From the NCBI RefSeq assembly GCF_008704935.1, contig NZ_CP023692.1:1364001-1428000 (forward strand): 64,000 nucleotides of DNA. The letters run 5' to 3'. This document shows, in pieces, positions 33,052 through 41,469 of the stretch. The notes below the pieces were generated by a model. That model saw only the letters and a list, made by a program, of their open reading frames with translations. It had not been told where the DNA came from and made no database searches. The position numbers and the translations under genes are program-made. The DNA comes from Streptomyces vinaceus. Its GTDB lineage: Bacteria > Actinomycetota > Actinomycetes > Streptomycetales > Streptomycetaceae. Numbering within the stretch: position 1 is the stretch's first letter; each line of letters starts with the position of its first letter.

Positions 33052-33066
33052 CGTTACCACCAGTAA
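33052..33066. promoter_or_regulatory. Inverted repeat between pterin dehydratase and XRE gene
   Basis: GTTAC-CACCA-GTAAC, a perfect 5-5-5 dyad, lies 91 bp upstream of the XRE start. Candidate operator, perhaps for autoregulation. Confidence 0.4.
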
Positions 33067-33143
33067 CTCGGCGTGCCGCACTGCGGGCTCGGGCTGCGCA
33101 ACGGGTTCGGCCTGGGCCGAGCCGCTGCGCCCCGTCCCTCGGC

Positions 33144-33156
33144 TAACGTCGTGGGC
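33144..33156 (+). promoter_or_regulatory. -10 box of a probably leaderless XRE regulator mRNA
   Basis: TAACGT (33144-33149) is followed by 7 nt and then ATG 33157, the spacing expected if transcription begins at the start codon. No ribosome site precedes the ATG, which supports leaderless translation. Confidence 0.5.
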
Positions 33157-33972
33157 ATGACCTCCACCCCGTCCGTCGGAGCCCTGCTGCGCACCTGGCG
33201 GGAGCGGCGCGGCATCAGCCAGCTGGAGCTGGCGGGCCGCGCCGACTCCTCCTCCCGGCACATCAGCTTCATCGAGACCGGCCGGTCCCGGCCGAGCAAG
33301 GAGATGGTCCTGCGGCTCGCGGACCACCTCGACGTACCGGTCCGCGAGCGCAATGCGCTGCTCCTCGCGGCGGGTTACGCCCCGCACTACGCGCAGACCC
33401 CGCTGGACGACCCCTCGATGGGGACGCTGCGCGAGGGCCTGGAGCGGCTGCTGACGGGCTACGAGCCGTATCCGGCGCTGATCGTGGACGCCGTGTACGA
33501 CGTCGTCGCCGCCAACCGCGGCATCGCGATGCTGCTCGACGGGCTGCCCGAGCACCTGCTGATCCCGCCGCTGAACGCCATGCGGATCACCCTTCACCCG
33601 CAGGGCCTGGCCCCGCGGATCCGCAACCTCGGTGAGTGGCGCGGGCATCTGCTGGCCCAGATGGAGCGGCAGATCGCGCTGTCCCGCTCGGAGCCGCTGC
33701 GCGCGCTGTACGAGGAGGTGTCCGGGTATCCGGTGGACACCGGGCCGCGACCCGCCGGGGCCGGTTCCGGGGCCGGTTCCGGGGCCGGGGAGGGCGCGGC
33801 GTACATCGCGTTGCCGCTGCTGATCGAACACGACGGGCACCTGCTGTCGTTCGTGTCCTCGATCGCGACGTTCAACACGCCGATGGACGTGACCGTCGCC
33901 GAGCTGGCCGTCGAGACCCTGCTGCCGGCCGACGCGGCGACGGCGAAGTACCTGCACTCACTGGGGCCCTGA
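33157..33972 (+). CDS. XRE-family regulator with MmyB-like domain
   Basis: A 271-residue transcription regulator with an N-terminal XRE helix-turn-helix (LLRTWRERRGISQLELAGRADSSSRHISFIETGRSRPSKEMVLRLADHL) and a MmyB-like ligand-binding domain (GYEPYPALIVDAVYDVVAANRGIAMLL). A Gly/Ala/Ser repeat (GAGSGAGSGAGEG) interrupts the C-terminal part. It is the second MmyB-type regulator in the window and, like the first, lies just upstream of an HTH-protease-7TM module. It overlaps the convergent small membrane protein gene by 15 bp. Confidence 0.85.
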   Translation: MTSTPSVGALLRTWRERRGISQLELAGRADSSSRHISFIETGRSRPSKEMVLRLADHLDVPVRERNALLLAAGYAPHYAQTPLDDPSMGTLREGLERLLTGYEPYPALIVDAVYDVVAANRGIAMLLDGLPEHLLIPPLNAMRITLHPQGLAPRIRNLGEWRGHLLAQMERQIALSRSEPLRALYEEVSGYPVDTGPRPAGAGSGAGSGAGEGAAYIALPLLIEHDGHLLSFVSSIATFNTPMDVTVAELAVETLLPADAATAKYLHSLGP

Positions 33973-34383
33973 GGCGGACTCCCGCAGCGCCAGCTGCTGG
34001 ACGTACGCGAAGCCCGCGACGACGAGCGCCTGGGCCGGGATCCACACGAGGCCGGCGGTGGTGGGGGCGTCCCAGAGGAAGAGCGAGACGACGCTGAGCG
34101 CCGCCCAGGCCCAGTTGGCCTCGACGACGAACTTCACGGCGGGGACCGGCGGCCGGCGGCGGGAGGCGAGCCAGCCGACGCCGGCGCCGTAGAGGGTCAG
34201 GAACAAGCCGATTTCGAGCAGGACGTCCTGGCCGACTCCGAGCAGCCGGCCGAGCGGGGCGCCGAAGGCGGCGTAGGCGAGGCCGTTCCCGGCGGTGACC
34301 ACGCAGTCGAGGGCGAGGAAGCGGCGCAGCGCGGTCTGCGGGACGGTGGTACGGGCGATGCTGCCGAACAGGGTCGTGGACAT
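33958..34383 (-). CDS. Hypothetical small four-helix membrane protein
   Basis: A 141-residue integral membrane protein with four predicted helices (around residues 20-40, 50-72, 80-100 and 108-128: LALDCVVTAGNGLAYAAFG, LLEIGLFLTLYGAGVGWLA, FVVEANWAWAALSVVSLFLW, TAGLVWIPAQALVVAGFAYV). No family assignment can be made with confidence; the topology resembles SPW/DoxX-like small membrane proteins. ATG 34383 is chosen because the upstream extension is non-hydrophobic and lacks a ribosome site. It overlaps the XRE gene end by 15 bp. Confidence 0.65.
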   Translation of the reverse strand: MSTTLFGSIARTTVPQTALRRFLALDCVVTAGNGLAYAAFGAPLGRLLGVGQDVLLEIGLFLTLYGAGVGWLASRRRPPVPAVKFVVEANWAWAALSVVSLFLWDAPTTAGLVWIPAQALVVAGFAYVQQLALRESASGPQ

Positions 34384-34732
34384 GAGGGATCGGCCTCCAT
34401 GACGGGTCGGGCTGGTACGTGCTGACGGGACGGGCCCCGAGGCCGAGTGCGCGGTCTCGGGACCCGGTGCCCCCACTGTGCCGCCGCCCCCCGCCGGGAT
34501 CGATTACCCCGGGGGTAACGCACTCCCGAGGCCCAGGCGTGGACGTAGCCCCGCTCATGGAGTGGACGTCGTCGATCGCCGCGGCGGTGGGGCTGCGGCG
34601 CGGGTGTGCCAACCTTCTTTGACTCACATCGCAAGAAACGTTGGGGTTCTCCTGTTTCCGCGTGGGGCTGAGGGCTACGCTGCTGCCAGCCGAATCCCTC
34701 GAACGTCCTCTCGACATACGGAGAACCTCACG
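34384..34732. other. 349-bp divergent intergenic region before module B
   Basis: It separates the small membrane protein from the module B HTH gene and must contain both promoters. It holds the TTACCCC palindrome described separately and a TTGACT at 34619-34624 without a clear -10 partner. No gene is supported here. Confidence 0.5.
34504..34518. promoter_or_regulatory. Perfect palindrome TTACCCC-G-GGGGTAA
   Basis: A perfect 7-1-7 dyad 120 bp upstream of the small membrane protein start and 215 bp before the module B regulator. It is AT-flanked and stands out in this GC-rich region. Likely an operator; the protein is unknown. Confidence 0.5.
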
Positions 34733-35752
34733 GTGCCAGCCGCCGACCGACCCGACCTGGGCGCCGCATGGGCCCGCGTCGCGGCATCGGCCGAGCGGAG
34801 CGGCCGGGACCCGGCCGAAGTGCTGTGCCCGGAGCGGCTGAGCCGCCTGTGCGGGGTGGAACCGGCGCTCGTCCCGCAGGTGGTGGCCGGGACGGCACCC
34901 GAATTACCGCTGTGCCTGCGGGTGCACCGGCGCTTCCTGCGGCTGCGGGCCACCCGCCGGGACAAGCACGGCCGCGAGTGGCCGCTGGCCGCCATCGCGG
35001 AGGACTTCCAGGCCCCCGGCGCCTCCCTCGGCCCGCTCAACGCGGGCACCGGACTGCCCCGCCTGGGCCACGCGGCGGGAGTGCAGCGGTTCTTCGGGGT
35101 CTACGCCGGCTTCCTCCTCGCCGACAGCCAGAGCGCGGTGGAGCGCGCCCTCGCCACCGCCGGGGCCGACGCCCCGGCGGACCTCGGGCGCCTCTCGTAC
35201 CTGACCGGGCTGCCCCCGCACGACATACGGCTCACCCTCGACGGCACACCGCCCCGGCTCCCGCTGAAGGAACAGGTCCACCAGCGCTTCGAGCACCTGC
35301 GGCGCACCCGGCTCCGCGCGGACGGCCAGGTCCACTCCCTGGCCGCCATCGCCCAGTCCTTCTACGCCTCGGGCCAGTCCCTGACCCGTCTCGCGCGCGG
35401 CGAGGGCCTGCCCAACCTCGCGGCCGCCGCGGGGATCCAGCGCTTCTACGGGGTCGACGGCGGCTTCCTGCTGGCCGACGACACCGAGGCGCTCGCCACC
35501 GCCCTCGCCGGGATCGAGCAGGAGCTGGAAACCGCCGGACACCACGCGGAAAACCCGATGCTGGCCGTCCTGCGGGCGCACGATGTACGGAGCATCGTCA
35601 CGCGGGCCGGGCGGCTCTCCCCGGCGGGCTGGAAGTCACTGGCCGACCACCTGGACGACCTGCTGGCCCGCGAGGGACAGCTGGCGCGCGAGAGCACCGG
35701 CCGCGTGGCGGTGCCGGACGACCGGAAGGCTGCCGAGGGGGGAGCGCCATGA
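34733..35752 (+). CDS. Module B: HTH regulator with tandem-duplicated DNA-binding unit
   Basis: A 339-residue paralogue of the module A regulator. A unit of about 100 residues occurs twice: 31-131 (LCPERLSRLCGVEPALV...AGVQRFFGVYAGFLLADS) and 152-250 (LGRLSYLTGLPPHDIRLTLDG...AGIQRFYGVDGGFLLADD), where module A has it once. The C-terminal tail (NPMLAVLRAHDVRSIVTRAGRL) matches module A. GTG 34733 has GGAGA 8 nt upstream. Codon 58 (34904-34906) is TTA, implying bldA dependence. The stop overlaps the protease ATG (ATGA). Confidence 0.78.
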   Translation: MPAADRPDLGAAWARVAASAERSGRDPAEVLCPERLSRLCGVEPALVPQVVAGTAPELPLCLRVHRRFLRLRATRRDKHGREWPLAAIAEDFQAPGASLGPLNAGTGLPRLGHAAGVQRFFGVYAGFLLADSQSAVERALATAGADAPADLGRLSYLTGLPPHDIRLTLDGTPPRLPLKEQVHQRFEHLRRTRLRADGQVHSLAAIAQSFYASGQSLTRLARGEGLPNLAAAAGIQRFYGVDGGFLLADDTEALATALAGIEQELETAGHHAENPMLAVLRAHDVRSIVTRAGRLSPAGWKSLADHLDDLLAREGQLARESTGRVAVPDDRKAAEGGAP

Positions 35753-36312
35753 GGACCACACGCACCATGCGGAAACTCGGCGGGGATCTGCTGGCGGAGG
35801 CGCGCCTGGCGCGCCCGGCCGATGCCGCCGGGATCATCGGGGGCCTGTGCGCCGCGTACGGCCGCCGGCGCGGCGGGCGGCCGGTGGAGTTCCGGTTCGC
35901 CAAGTTCCCCCCCGACACGGCCAGCGGACTCTGGCTGGAGATGGAGGAGCGCGACCTGCTCGTCATCGAGGAGCGCACCCGGCCCGAGCACCAGCTCGTG
36001 ATCGCCTGCCACGAGTTATGGCACCTGGAGGAAGGTACCTGCGACAGCCACGGCCCGGGCATGGCCGTGGCGGCCCGGCTCACGGGAGCCCGGGGCGACC
36101 TCGCGGAGCTGCTGCACTCGGAGGCCGGACTGGGCAGCGTGGTCCGGCAGGCGGCCGCTCGCGCCGACCGGGAGGATCCGGCGGAGATCCGGGCCGAGAC
36201 GTTCGGCCTGTACCTCGGCCAAGTCCTCAAGGCGTACCTTCCGGGGCCCCGCGAGGAGCGGTCCCCCGAGGCGATCGAGCGCATCAAGTCCTCGCTCGGC
36301 TGGGGCCGTTGA
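35749..36312 (+). CDS. Module B: ImmA/IrrE-like zinc metalloprotease
   Basis: A 187-residue paralogue of the module A protease, with HELWH at residues 88-92, the shared segment FPPDTASGLWLEMEERDLLVIEERTRPEHQ and a probable third zinc ligand in EIRAETFG. Leu90, inside the zinc motif itself, is encoded by TTA (36016-36018); module A uses CTG there and has its TTA elsewhere. ATG 35749 overlaps the HTH stop (ATGA) after GGGGGGAG, so regulator and protease are made together. Cleavage of the HTH protein is inferred. Confidence 0.82.
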   Translation: MRTTRTMRKLGGDLLAEARLARPADAAGIIGGLCAAYGRRRGGRPVEFRFAKFPPDTASGLWLEMEERDLLVIEERTRPEHQLVIACHELWHLEEGTCDSHGPGMAVAARLTGARGDLAELLHSEAGLGSVVRQAAARADREDPAEIRAETFGLYLGQVLKAYLPGPREERSPEAIERIKSSLGWGR

Positions 36313-36421
36313 GTGCACGCCCGGCGGCGTACCGATGACGCCCCGGTGACCGGCGCCACCCCCTCCCGACGCACCTCACGCGCGCCGCTGCCCCCGCACG
36401 GCCCCGACAGAGAGCACCACC

Positions 36422-37873
36422 ATGACCCAGTCCTCCCCGCCCCGCCACGCCGTCGTCATCGGCGGCAGCATGGCCGGCCTGCTCGCGGCGGCCGTGCTCG
36501 CCGAGCACGCGACGGTCACGATCATCGACGCCGACACCCTCCCCGACAGCCCGGCGCCGCGGCGCGGACTCCCCCAGGCCCGGCACGTCCACGTCATGTG
36601 GTCGGGCGGGGCGCGCGCCATCGAGAAGATACTGCCGGGCATCACCGAGGCCTGGACGGCGGCGGGCGCGATCCGCCGCAGCCTGCCCACGGACCTGGTC
36701 ACCATGACGGCCCAGGGCTGGATCCCGCGCTGCGGGGAGAAGCAGTTCAACATCTCGTGCAGCCGTGACCTCCTCGACGCGGTGGTCCGCGCCCGGGTGA
36801 CCGGACTGCCCGGTGTCAGCACGCTCCAGGAGAGCCGCGTACGGGCCCTGGAGGGCACGGCGGCCCGCGTCACCGGCGTCCGCGTCGACACCCCGCAGGA
36901 GCGGGACCGGCTGGTCACCGCCGATCTCGTGGTCGACGCGAGCGGGCGCGGCTCCCGGGCCCGCGCCTGGCTCCAGCAGCTCGGCGTCGGCGGGATCAGA
37001 CAGGCCCAGGTCGACTCCGGCCTGGTGTACGCCACGCGGATCTTCGAAGCCCCCTCCGGTGCCCACGAGATGGGCTTCCCGATCGTCAACGTGCAGTCCG
37101 ATCCGCGGGTGTACGCACCCGGCCAGACCGCGACCATCGTCCCCATCGAGAACGGCCAGTGGCAGGCCACCCTCTCCGGCACCCGCGGTGGCCAGCCCAC
37201 CGGCGACCCCGAGCAGTTCATCCCGTTCGCCAAGGGACTGCGCGACCCGGTCGTCGGCGAGCTCCTCGTCGGCAGGAAGCCCCTGACCGACATAGCCGTC
37301 ACCCAGGGCACCGCCAACCGCCGGGTCTACTTCGAGAAGGCCGACCTGCCCGACGGGTTCTTCGCCGTCGGCGACTCCGTCGCCACCTTCAACCCGCTGT
37401 ACGGGCAGGGGATGACCGTCGCCGCGCAGGGGCTGCTGGCCGTACGGGCGCTGCTGCGCACCCAGGGCCTCGCCCACCCCTCCTTCGGCCGCGAGGCGCA
37501 GCGCGCGCTCGTCCCGCAGGTGTCCACCGCCTGGGAGCTCGCCACCTCCCAGGACATCCTGTATCCGGGGGCCACCGGCATGAAGCCGCGGGCCGGTGTC
37601 GGGCTGCTCAACGCGTACGTCAACCGGCTGATGACCGGCGCGACCACGCGGGAGGCGCTGACCGCCGCGTTCCTCCAGGTGATCACCATGAGCAGCCCTC
37701 CCTCGTACTGGCTGCGCCCCCCGGTCGTCTGGCACGTGCTGCGCGCCTCGGACCGGGGCGCGCTCAAGGCGCCGCCGCTGACGGCGGCCGAGCGCTCCGT
37801 CGCGGGGCTCGACCACGGGTCCGGGCCGGTCGATCCCGTGGACCCGGTCGGTCCCGTCGGTCAGGCGCGATGA
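36422..37873 (+). CDS. Module B: FAD-dependent oxidoreductase/monooxygenase
   Basis: A 483-residue flavoprotein. Residues 10-20 (AVVIGGSMAGL) are the FAD Rossmann motif, with VDASGRGSR mid-protein and GDSVATFNPLYGQGMTVAAQG as the second FAD-contacting motif near residue 320, the layout of group A flavin monooxygenases and epoxidase/geranylgeranyl-reductase-like enzymes. The substrate is unknown. It sits between protease and 7-TM genes, has no counterpart in module A, and overlaps the 7-TM start (ATGA). The tail is a DPVDPVGPVG repeat. Confidence 0.82.
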   Translation: MTQSSPPRHAVVIGGSMAGLLAAAVLAEHATVTIIDADTLPDSPAPRRGLPQARHVHVMWSGGARAIEKILPGITEAWTAAGAIRRSLPTDLVTMTAQGWIPRCGEKQFNISCSRDLLDAVVRARVTGLPGVSTLQESRVRALEGTAARVTGVRVDTPQERDRLVTADLVVDASGRGSRARAWLQQLGVGGIRQAQVDSGLVYATRIFEAPSGAHEMGFPIVNVQSDPRVYAPGQTATIVPIENGQWQATLSGTRGGQPTGDPEQFIPFAKGLRDPVVGELLVGRKPLTDIAVTQGTANRRVYFEKADLPDGFFAVGDSVATFNPLYGQGMTVAAQGLLAVRALLRTQGLAHPSFGREAQRALVPQVSTAWELATSQDILYPGATGMKPRAGVGLLNAYVNRLMTGATTREALTAAFLQVITMSSPPSYWLRPPVVWHVLRASDRGALKAPPLTAAERSVAGLDHGSGPVDPVDPVGPVGQAR

Positions 37874-39060
37874 CCGACGGTCTCATCCTCTACGTTCCGG
37901 GGTCGGTGATGATCCTGGCGCTGCTGATCAAGGCCCCGACCCTGCGCCGGGGCTGGGACCAGCCGCTCATGCGGGCGGTGTGCACCCTGCTCCTCGTCGG
38001 CTGCATGGTCATGTTCCTGGCGGCGCCGCCGACGATCGCCGCGGTCAACCGGCTCACCGGGGTCGTCAACTTCTCGGCCCCGCTGGTGTACAGCGTGCTG
38101 ACCGCGTTCTCGGGCTCGTGCATCGTCCTGGTCCTGCAGTGGAGCGGCGGCCCGCCGGCCGTCGTACGGCGGGCGACCCGGCTGACGGCGGCCGTCTTCA
38201 GCGCCGTCACGCTGCTGATCATCGTCCTGTTCGTGATCGGCGACGCGCCCGTGGAGCGCCTGCGCGATCTGGACACCTACTACGCGAACACGCCCTGGCT
38301 GCGCGAGATGATCGTCTGCTACCTGCTCGCGCACACCGTCGGCAGTTCGACGCTGACCCTGCTGTGCTGGAAGTGGCTGCTGCGCGTACGCCCCTCGCTG
38401 CGCCCGCTGCGCACCGGGCTCGCCCTGATCGTGCTCGGCGGGGCGCTGGACCTGGGCTACCTGGTCGCGAAGTGGGCCGCGGTGGGCGCCCGCTGGGCGG
38501 GCCGCGACTGGGACGGCCTGTCCACCTACGTGGCCCCGCCGTTCGCCTCCGCCGCCGCCCTGATGGTGGGCTCGGGGTTCATCGTCCCGCTGGTCGGCGG
38601 CTCGGCGGCCTGGCGGGACTTCAGCCGGTACCGGCGGCTGCACCCGCTGTGGAAGGCGCTGCGCGGCTTCGCCGCGTCGAGCGTGACGACGGTGCCGCTG
38701 ACCTGGTGGTCGCCGATCGGGATCCGGCTGATCCACCGCGAATCGGTGATCGACGACGGGATCCTGGCGCTGGCCCGCTGGTTCGACCCGGCCGTACGGG
38801 CGGCGGCGTACGAGGCCGCCCTCGGCCAGGGCCTGTGCGCGTCGCGGGCTTCGGTCGTGGCGGACGCGGCGATGCTGGCCGCGGCCTGCCGGCGCCGCGA
38901 GGCGGCCGCGGCAGCGGAAGCCGCCGACCGCGCGGCCGCCGCCAGCACGGCCGCGGCCGACCAGGGACTGCCCGAGCCGTACCGGCTGGACTCCAGGCCG
39001 CTGACCGCGCTGGCCCGGGAGTTCCGCACCTCGCCGATCGTGGCGGCGCTGCGCCGGTAG
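37870..39060 (+). CDS. Module B: seven-TM MAB_1171c-family protein
   Basis: A 396-residue paralogue of the module A membrane protein. Seven hydrophobic helices occupy residues 5-240, and the same landmarks occur in order: AAPPTIAAVN, NFSAPLVY, GDAPVERLRDLDTYYANTP, STYVAPPFAS and the terminal TSPIVAALRR. The soluble C-terminal region contains an Ala-rich stretch (AAAAEAADRAAAASTAAA) that module A lacks. ATG 37870 overlaps the flavoprotein stop. Sensor or transporter roles are both possible; the conserved C-terminal motif suggests an intracellular partner. Confidence 0.8.
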   Translation: MTDGLILYVPGSVMILALLIKAPTLRRGWDQPLMRAVCTLLLVGCMVMFLAAPPTIAAVNRLTGVVNFSAPLVYSVLTAFSGSCIVLVLQWSGGPPAVVRRATRLTAAVFSAVTLLIIVLFVIGDAPVERLRDLDTYYANTPWLREMIVCYLLAHTVGSSTLTLLCWKWLLRVRPSLRPLRTGLALIVLGGALDLGYLVAKWAAVGARWAGRDWDGLSTYVAPPFASAAALMVGSGFIVPLVGGSAAWRDFSRYRRLHPLWKALRGFAASSVTTVPLTWWSPIGIRLIHRESVIDDGILALARWFDPAVRAAAYEAALGQGLCASRASVVADAAMLAAACRRREAAAAAEAADRAAAASTAAADQGLPEPYRLDSRPLTALAREFRTSPIVAALRR

Positions 39061-39084
39061 CCGACCCGGCCGGGGAGGGCGGCC

Positions 39085-40338
39085 TCAGCCGGCGAGGGCG
39101 TCCTCGGGCTCGGGGTTGCGGGCGAGCCAGGCCCCGTACGCCCGCACCCGGCGCCAGTGGTGGAGCTGGTCGAGGGCGAAGGCGGCCCGCGGGGAGGCCT
39201 CCGGACGCGGTTCCAGACCGCGGGCCAGCCGGTGCAGCTGGAACCGTACGAAGGCCAGCAGCCCGGCGCCGGCCAGGTCGCGGTCCTTCCAGCCCAGCCG
39301 CTCCACGGTCACCCGTACGTCCTCCCCGGCGCGCCAGCGGGCCGGCAGGTCGGGGCGGAAGGCCAGCGCGGAGGCGAGCCCGACGACGGACACCCCGCGC
39401 GCCAGGACCTTGCGCGCGGTCTCCTGGCGGGCGATCCCGCCGGTCAGCATCAGCGGCATCGTGGCGGCGTCCAGGAACTCCTCGGCGAAGGAGAGGAAGT
39501 ACGCCTCCCGTCCAAGGGTGCGCAGGTCCGCGGTGCGGCCCAGGGTCGCGGGGCTCTCCACGCTGCCGCCGGAGAGTTCGACGAGGTCGACGCCGAGGCC
39601 GTCGAGGGCCGTGAGGACCTGCGCGGCGTCCTGCGTGTCGAAGCCGCCCCGCTGGAAGTCGGCGGTGTTGAGCTTGACGCCGACCGCGAAGCCGGGGCCG
39701 ACCTGTGCGCGGACCGCCCGGACGACCTCGGTCAGCAGCCGGACCCGGTTCTGCGGGCTGCCGCCCCAGCGGTCGGTGCGCCGGTTGACCAGCGGGGAGA
39801 GGAACTGGCTGATCAGGTAGCCGTGGGCGGCGTGGATCTGCACCCCGTCGAAGCCGGCCTCCTCCGCCCGGCGGGCCGTGACCGCGAACCGGGCGACGGT
39901 GGCCTCGATGTCGGCATCGGTCATCGCGGTGGGGCGGGCGAAGCGCTTGGTGTGCTTGCCGAGGCTCACCCCTATGTCGGAGGGCGCCCAGGCCGTGCCG
40001 GGCATCTCGGAGCCGACCTGCCGGCCCGGGTGGTTGATCTGCATCCAGACCCGTCCGCCGCCGCCGGACGCGGCCTCGGCCCAGCGGCGGAACGGGTCGA
40101 GCGGGGAGTGGGCGTCGAGGACGATGGTGCCCGGCGCGGTCAGCGCGCGGCGGTCGACCATCACGTTGCCGGTGATCAGGAGGCCGGCTCCGCCCCGTGC
40201 CCAGCGGCGGTAGAGGCGCTCGATGCGCTCGTCGGGCAGCTGGCCGGCCCCGGCGAGGCTCTCCTCCATGGCCGCTTTCGCCAGGCGGTTCGGCAGGGTG
40301 GCTCCACCCGGCAGCTCCAGTGGCGTGAACAGGTCCAT
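39085..40338 (-). CDS. Old-yellow-enzyme family NADH:flavin oxidoreductase
   Basis: A 417-residue FMN enzyme of the OYE/2,4-dienoyl-CoA reductase TIM-barrel group. It starts MDLFTPLELPGGATLPNRLAKAAMEES, has QINHPGRQ and the substrate/FMN-binding GFDGVQIHAAHGYLISQFLSPLVNRRTDRWGGS, all characteristic. There is no C-terminal FeS/FAD domain, so it is the single-domain type that reduces activated alkenes with NAD(P)H. ATG 40338 is preceded by GGGGGGAAC. It is convergent with module B. Confidence 0.9.
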   Translation of the reverse strand: MDLFTPLELPGGATLPNRLAKAAMEESLAGAGQLPDERIERLYRRWARGGAGLLITGNVMVDRRALTAPGTIVLDAHSPLDPFRRWAEAASGGGGRVWMQINHPGRQVGSEMPGTAWAPSDIGVSLGKHTKRFARPTAMTDADIEATVARFAVTARRAEEAGFDGVQIHAAHGYLISQFLSPLVNRRTDRWGGSPQNRVRLLTEVVRAVRAQVGPGFAVGVKLNTADFQRGGFDTQDAAQVLTALDGLGVDLVELSGGSVESPATLGRTADLRTLGREAYFLSFAEEFLDAATMPLMLTGGIARQETARKVLARGVSVVGLASALAFRPDLPARWRAGEDVRVTVERLGWKDRDLAGAGLLAFVRFQLHRLARGLEPRPEASPRAAFALDQLHHWRRVRAYGAWLARNPEPEDALAG

Positions 40339-40462
40339 CGGCAGTTCCCCCCAGGAAACGTGTTGCACGTGTCATCCCGCGCCCCGGCGCAAAGATACCG
40401 CCCGCTCCACGCTGCCCGGCAGGCTCCGTCCGCAAGAATCCGGACACCCCCCGGAACGCGGA

Positions 40463-40489
40463 ACGCCCCGGACCGAAGGGCCGGGGCGT
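40463..40489 (-). terminator. Hairpin terminator downstream of folD
   Basis: ACGCCCCGG and CCGGGGCGT form a perfect 9-bp stem with a 9-nt loop, 30 bp past the folD stop codon. There is no T run on the minus strand. Confidence 0.75.
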
Positions 40490-40519
40490 GTCCGTACGGG
40501 GCGTTCCCGTGGGTGGCGG

Positions 40520-41422
40520 TCAGAGGTCCGCGAGCTCCAGGCCGGCCTGGGCGGCGGCCGCCTGCACGGTCTGCTCCAGCAGGACGGCGATGGTCATCGG
40601 ACCGACGCCGCCCGGGACCGGGGTGATCAGGGAGGCGCGGGCGGCGGCCGACTCGAAGTGGACGTCGCCCACGTTGCCCTCGTTGTAGCCGGCGTCCAGG
40701 ACGACGGCGCCGGGCTTGATGTCCTCGCCGCGGATGAATTCGGCCTTGCCCACGGCCGCGACCAGTACGTCGGCCTGGCGCACGATCGAGGGGAGGTCCA
40801 CGGTGCGGGAGTGGCAGTAGGTGACGGTGGCGTTCTGCTCCAGCAGCAGCATGCCGGCCGGCTTGCCCAGGATCGCGCTGCGGCCGACGACCACGGCGTG
40901 CTTGCCGGTCAGGTCCACGTCGTACTCGGCGAGGAGGCGCATGATGCCGCCGGGGGTGCAGGAGACGAAGCCCGGCAGTCCGAAGCCCATGGCGGCGAAG
41001 GAGTGCATGGTGACGCCGTCGACGTCCTTGCCCGGGGCGATGGCCTCGAAGGCGGCCCGCTCGTCGATGTGGTGCGGGACCGGGTGCTGGAGCAGGATCC
41101 CGCTGATCTCCGGGTCCTCGGACAGGGCGGTGAGGGCGGCGACGAGCTCCTCGGTCGTGGTGGACGCCGGCAGCTCCACGTGGCGGGAGGTGATCCCGGC
41201 CTTGGCGCAGCGGTTCTGCTTCATCTTCACGTAGGTCACGGACGCCGGGTCCTCGCCGACCAGGACGGTCGCGAGGCAGGGCGCGGTGCCGGTGCGCTCG
41301 GTGATCTTCGCCGCGAGGGCGGCGGTCCGCTCCGAGACGCGGCGGGCGAGGGCGGTGCCGTCCATCAGCCGGGCGCGGCCGGCGGCGGGGACGGGGGCAG
41401 AGGCAGTCTGGGCAGTCGTCAC
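40520..41422 (-). CDS. folD: Bifunctional methylenetetrahydrofolate dehydrogenase/cyclohydrolase
   Basis: A 300-residue cytoplasmic enzyme interconverting 5,10-methylene-, 5,10-methenyl- and 10-formyl-tetrahydrofolate. Catalytic Tyr and Lys are in YVKMKQNRCAKAG, the active-site loop is GILLQHPVP, and the NADP-binding GRSAILGKPAGMLLLEQNATVTYCHS and closing PVPGGVGPMT are complete. GTG 41422 follows AGGAGACCCC. A ZTP riboswitch occupies its leader, linking expression to the purine/folate alarmone ZMP/ZTP. Confidence 0.95.
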   Translation of the reverse strand: MTTAQTASAPVPAAGRARLMDGTALARRVSERTAALAAKITERTGTAPCLATVLVGEDPASVTYVKMKQNRCAKAGITSRHVELPASTTTEELVAALTALSEDPEISGILLQHPVPHHIDERAAFEAIAPGKDVDGVTMHSFAAMGFGLPGFVSCTPGGIMRLLAEYDVDLTGKHAVVVGRSAILGKPAGMLLLEQNATVTYCHSRTVDLPSIVRQADVLVAAVGKAEFIRGEDIKPGAVVLDAGYNEGNVGDVHFESAAARASLITPVPGGVGPMTIAVLLEQTVQAAAAQAGLELADL

Positions 41423-41469
41423 GGGGTCTCCTGAGCGTCGCTGCGGATCGCTGTTCGCGGGTTCGCGGT

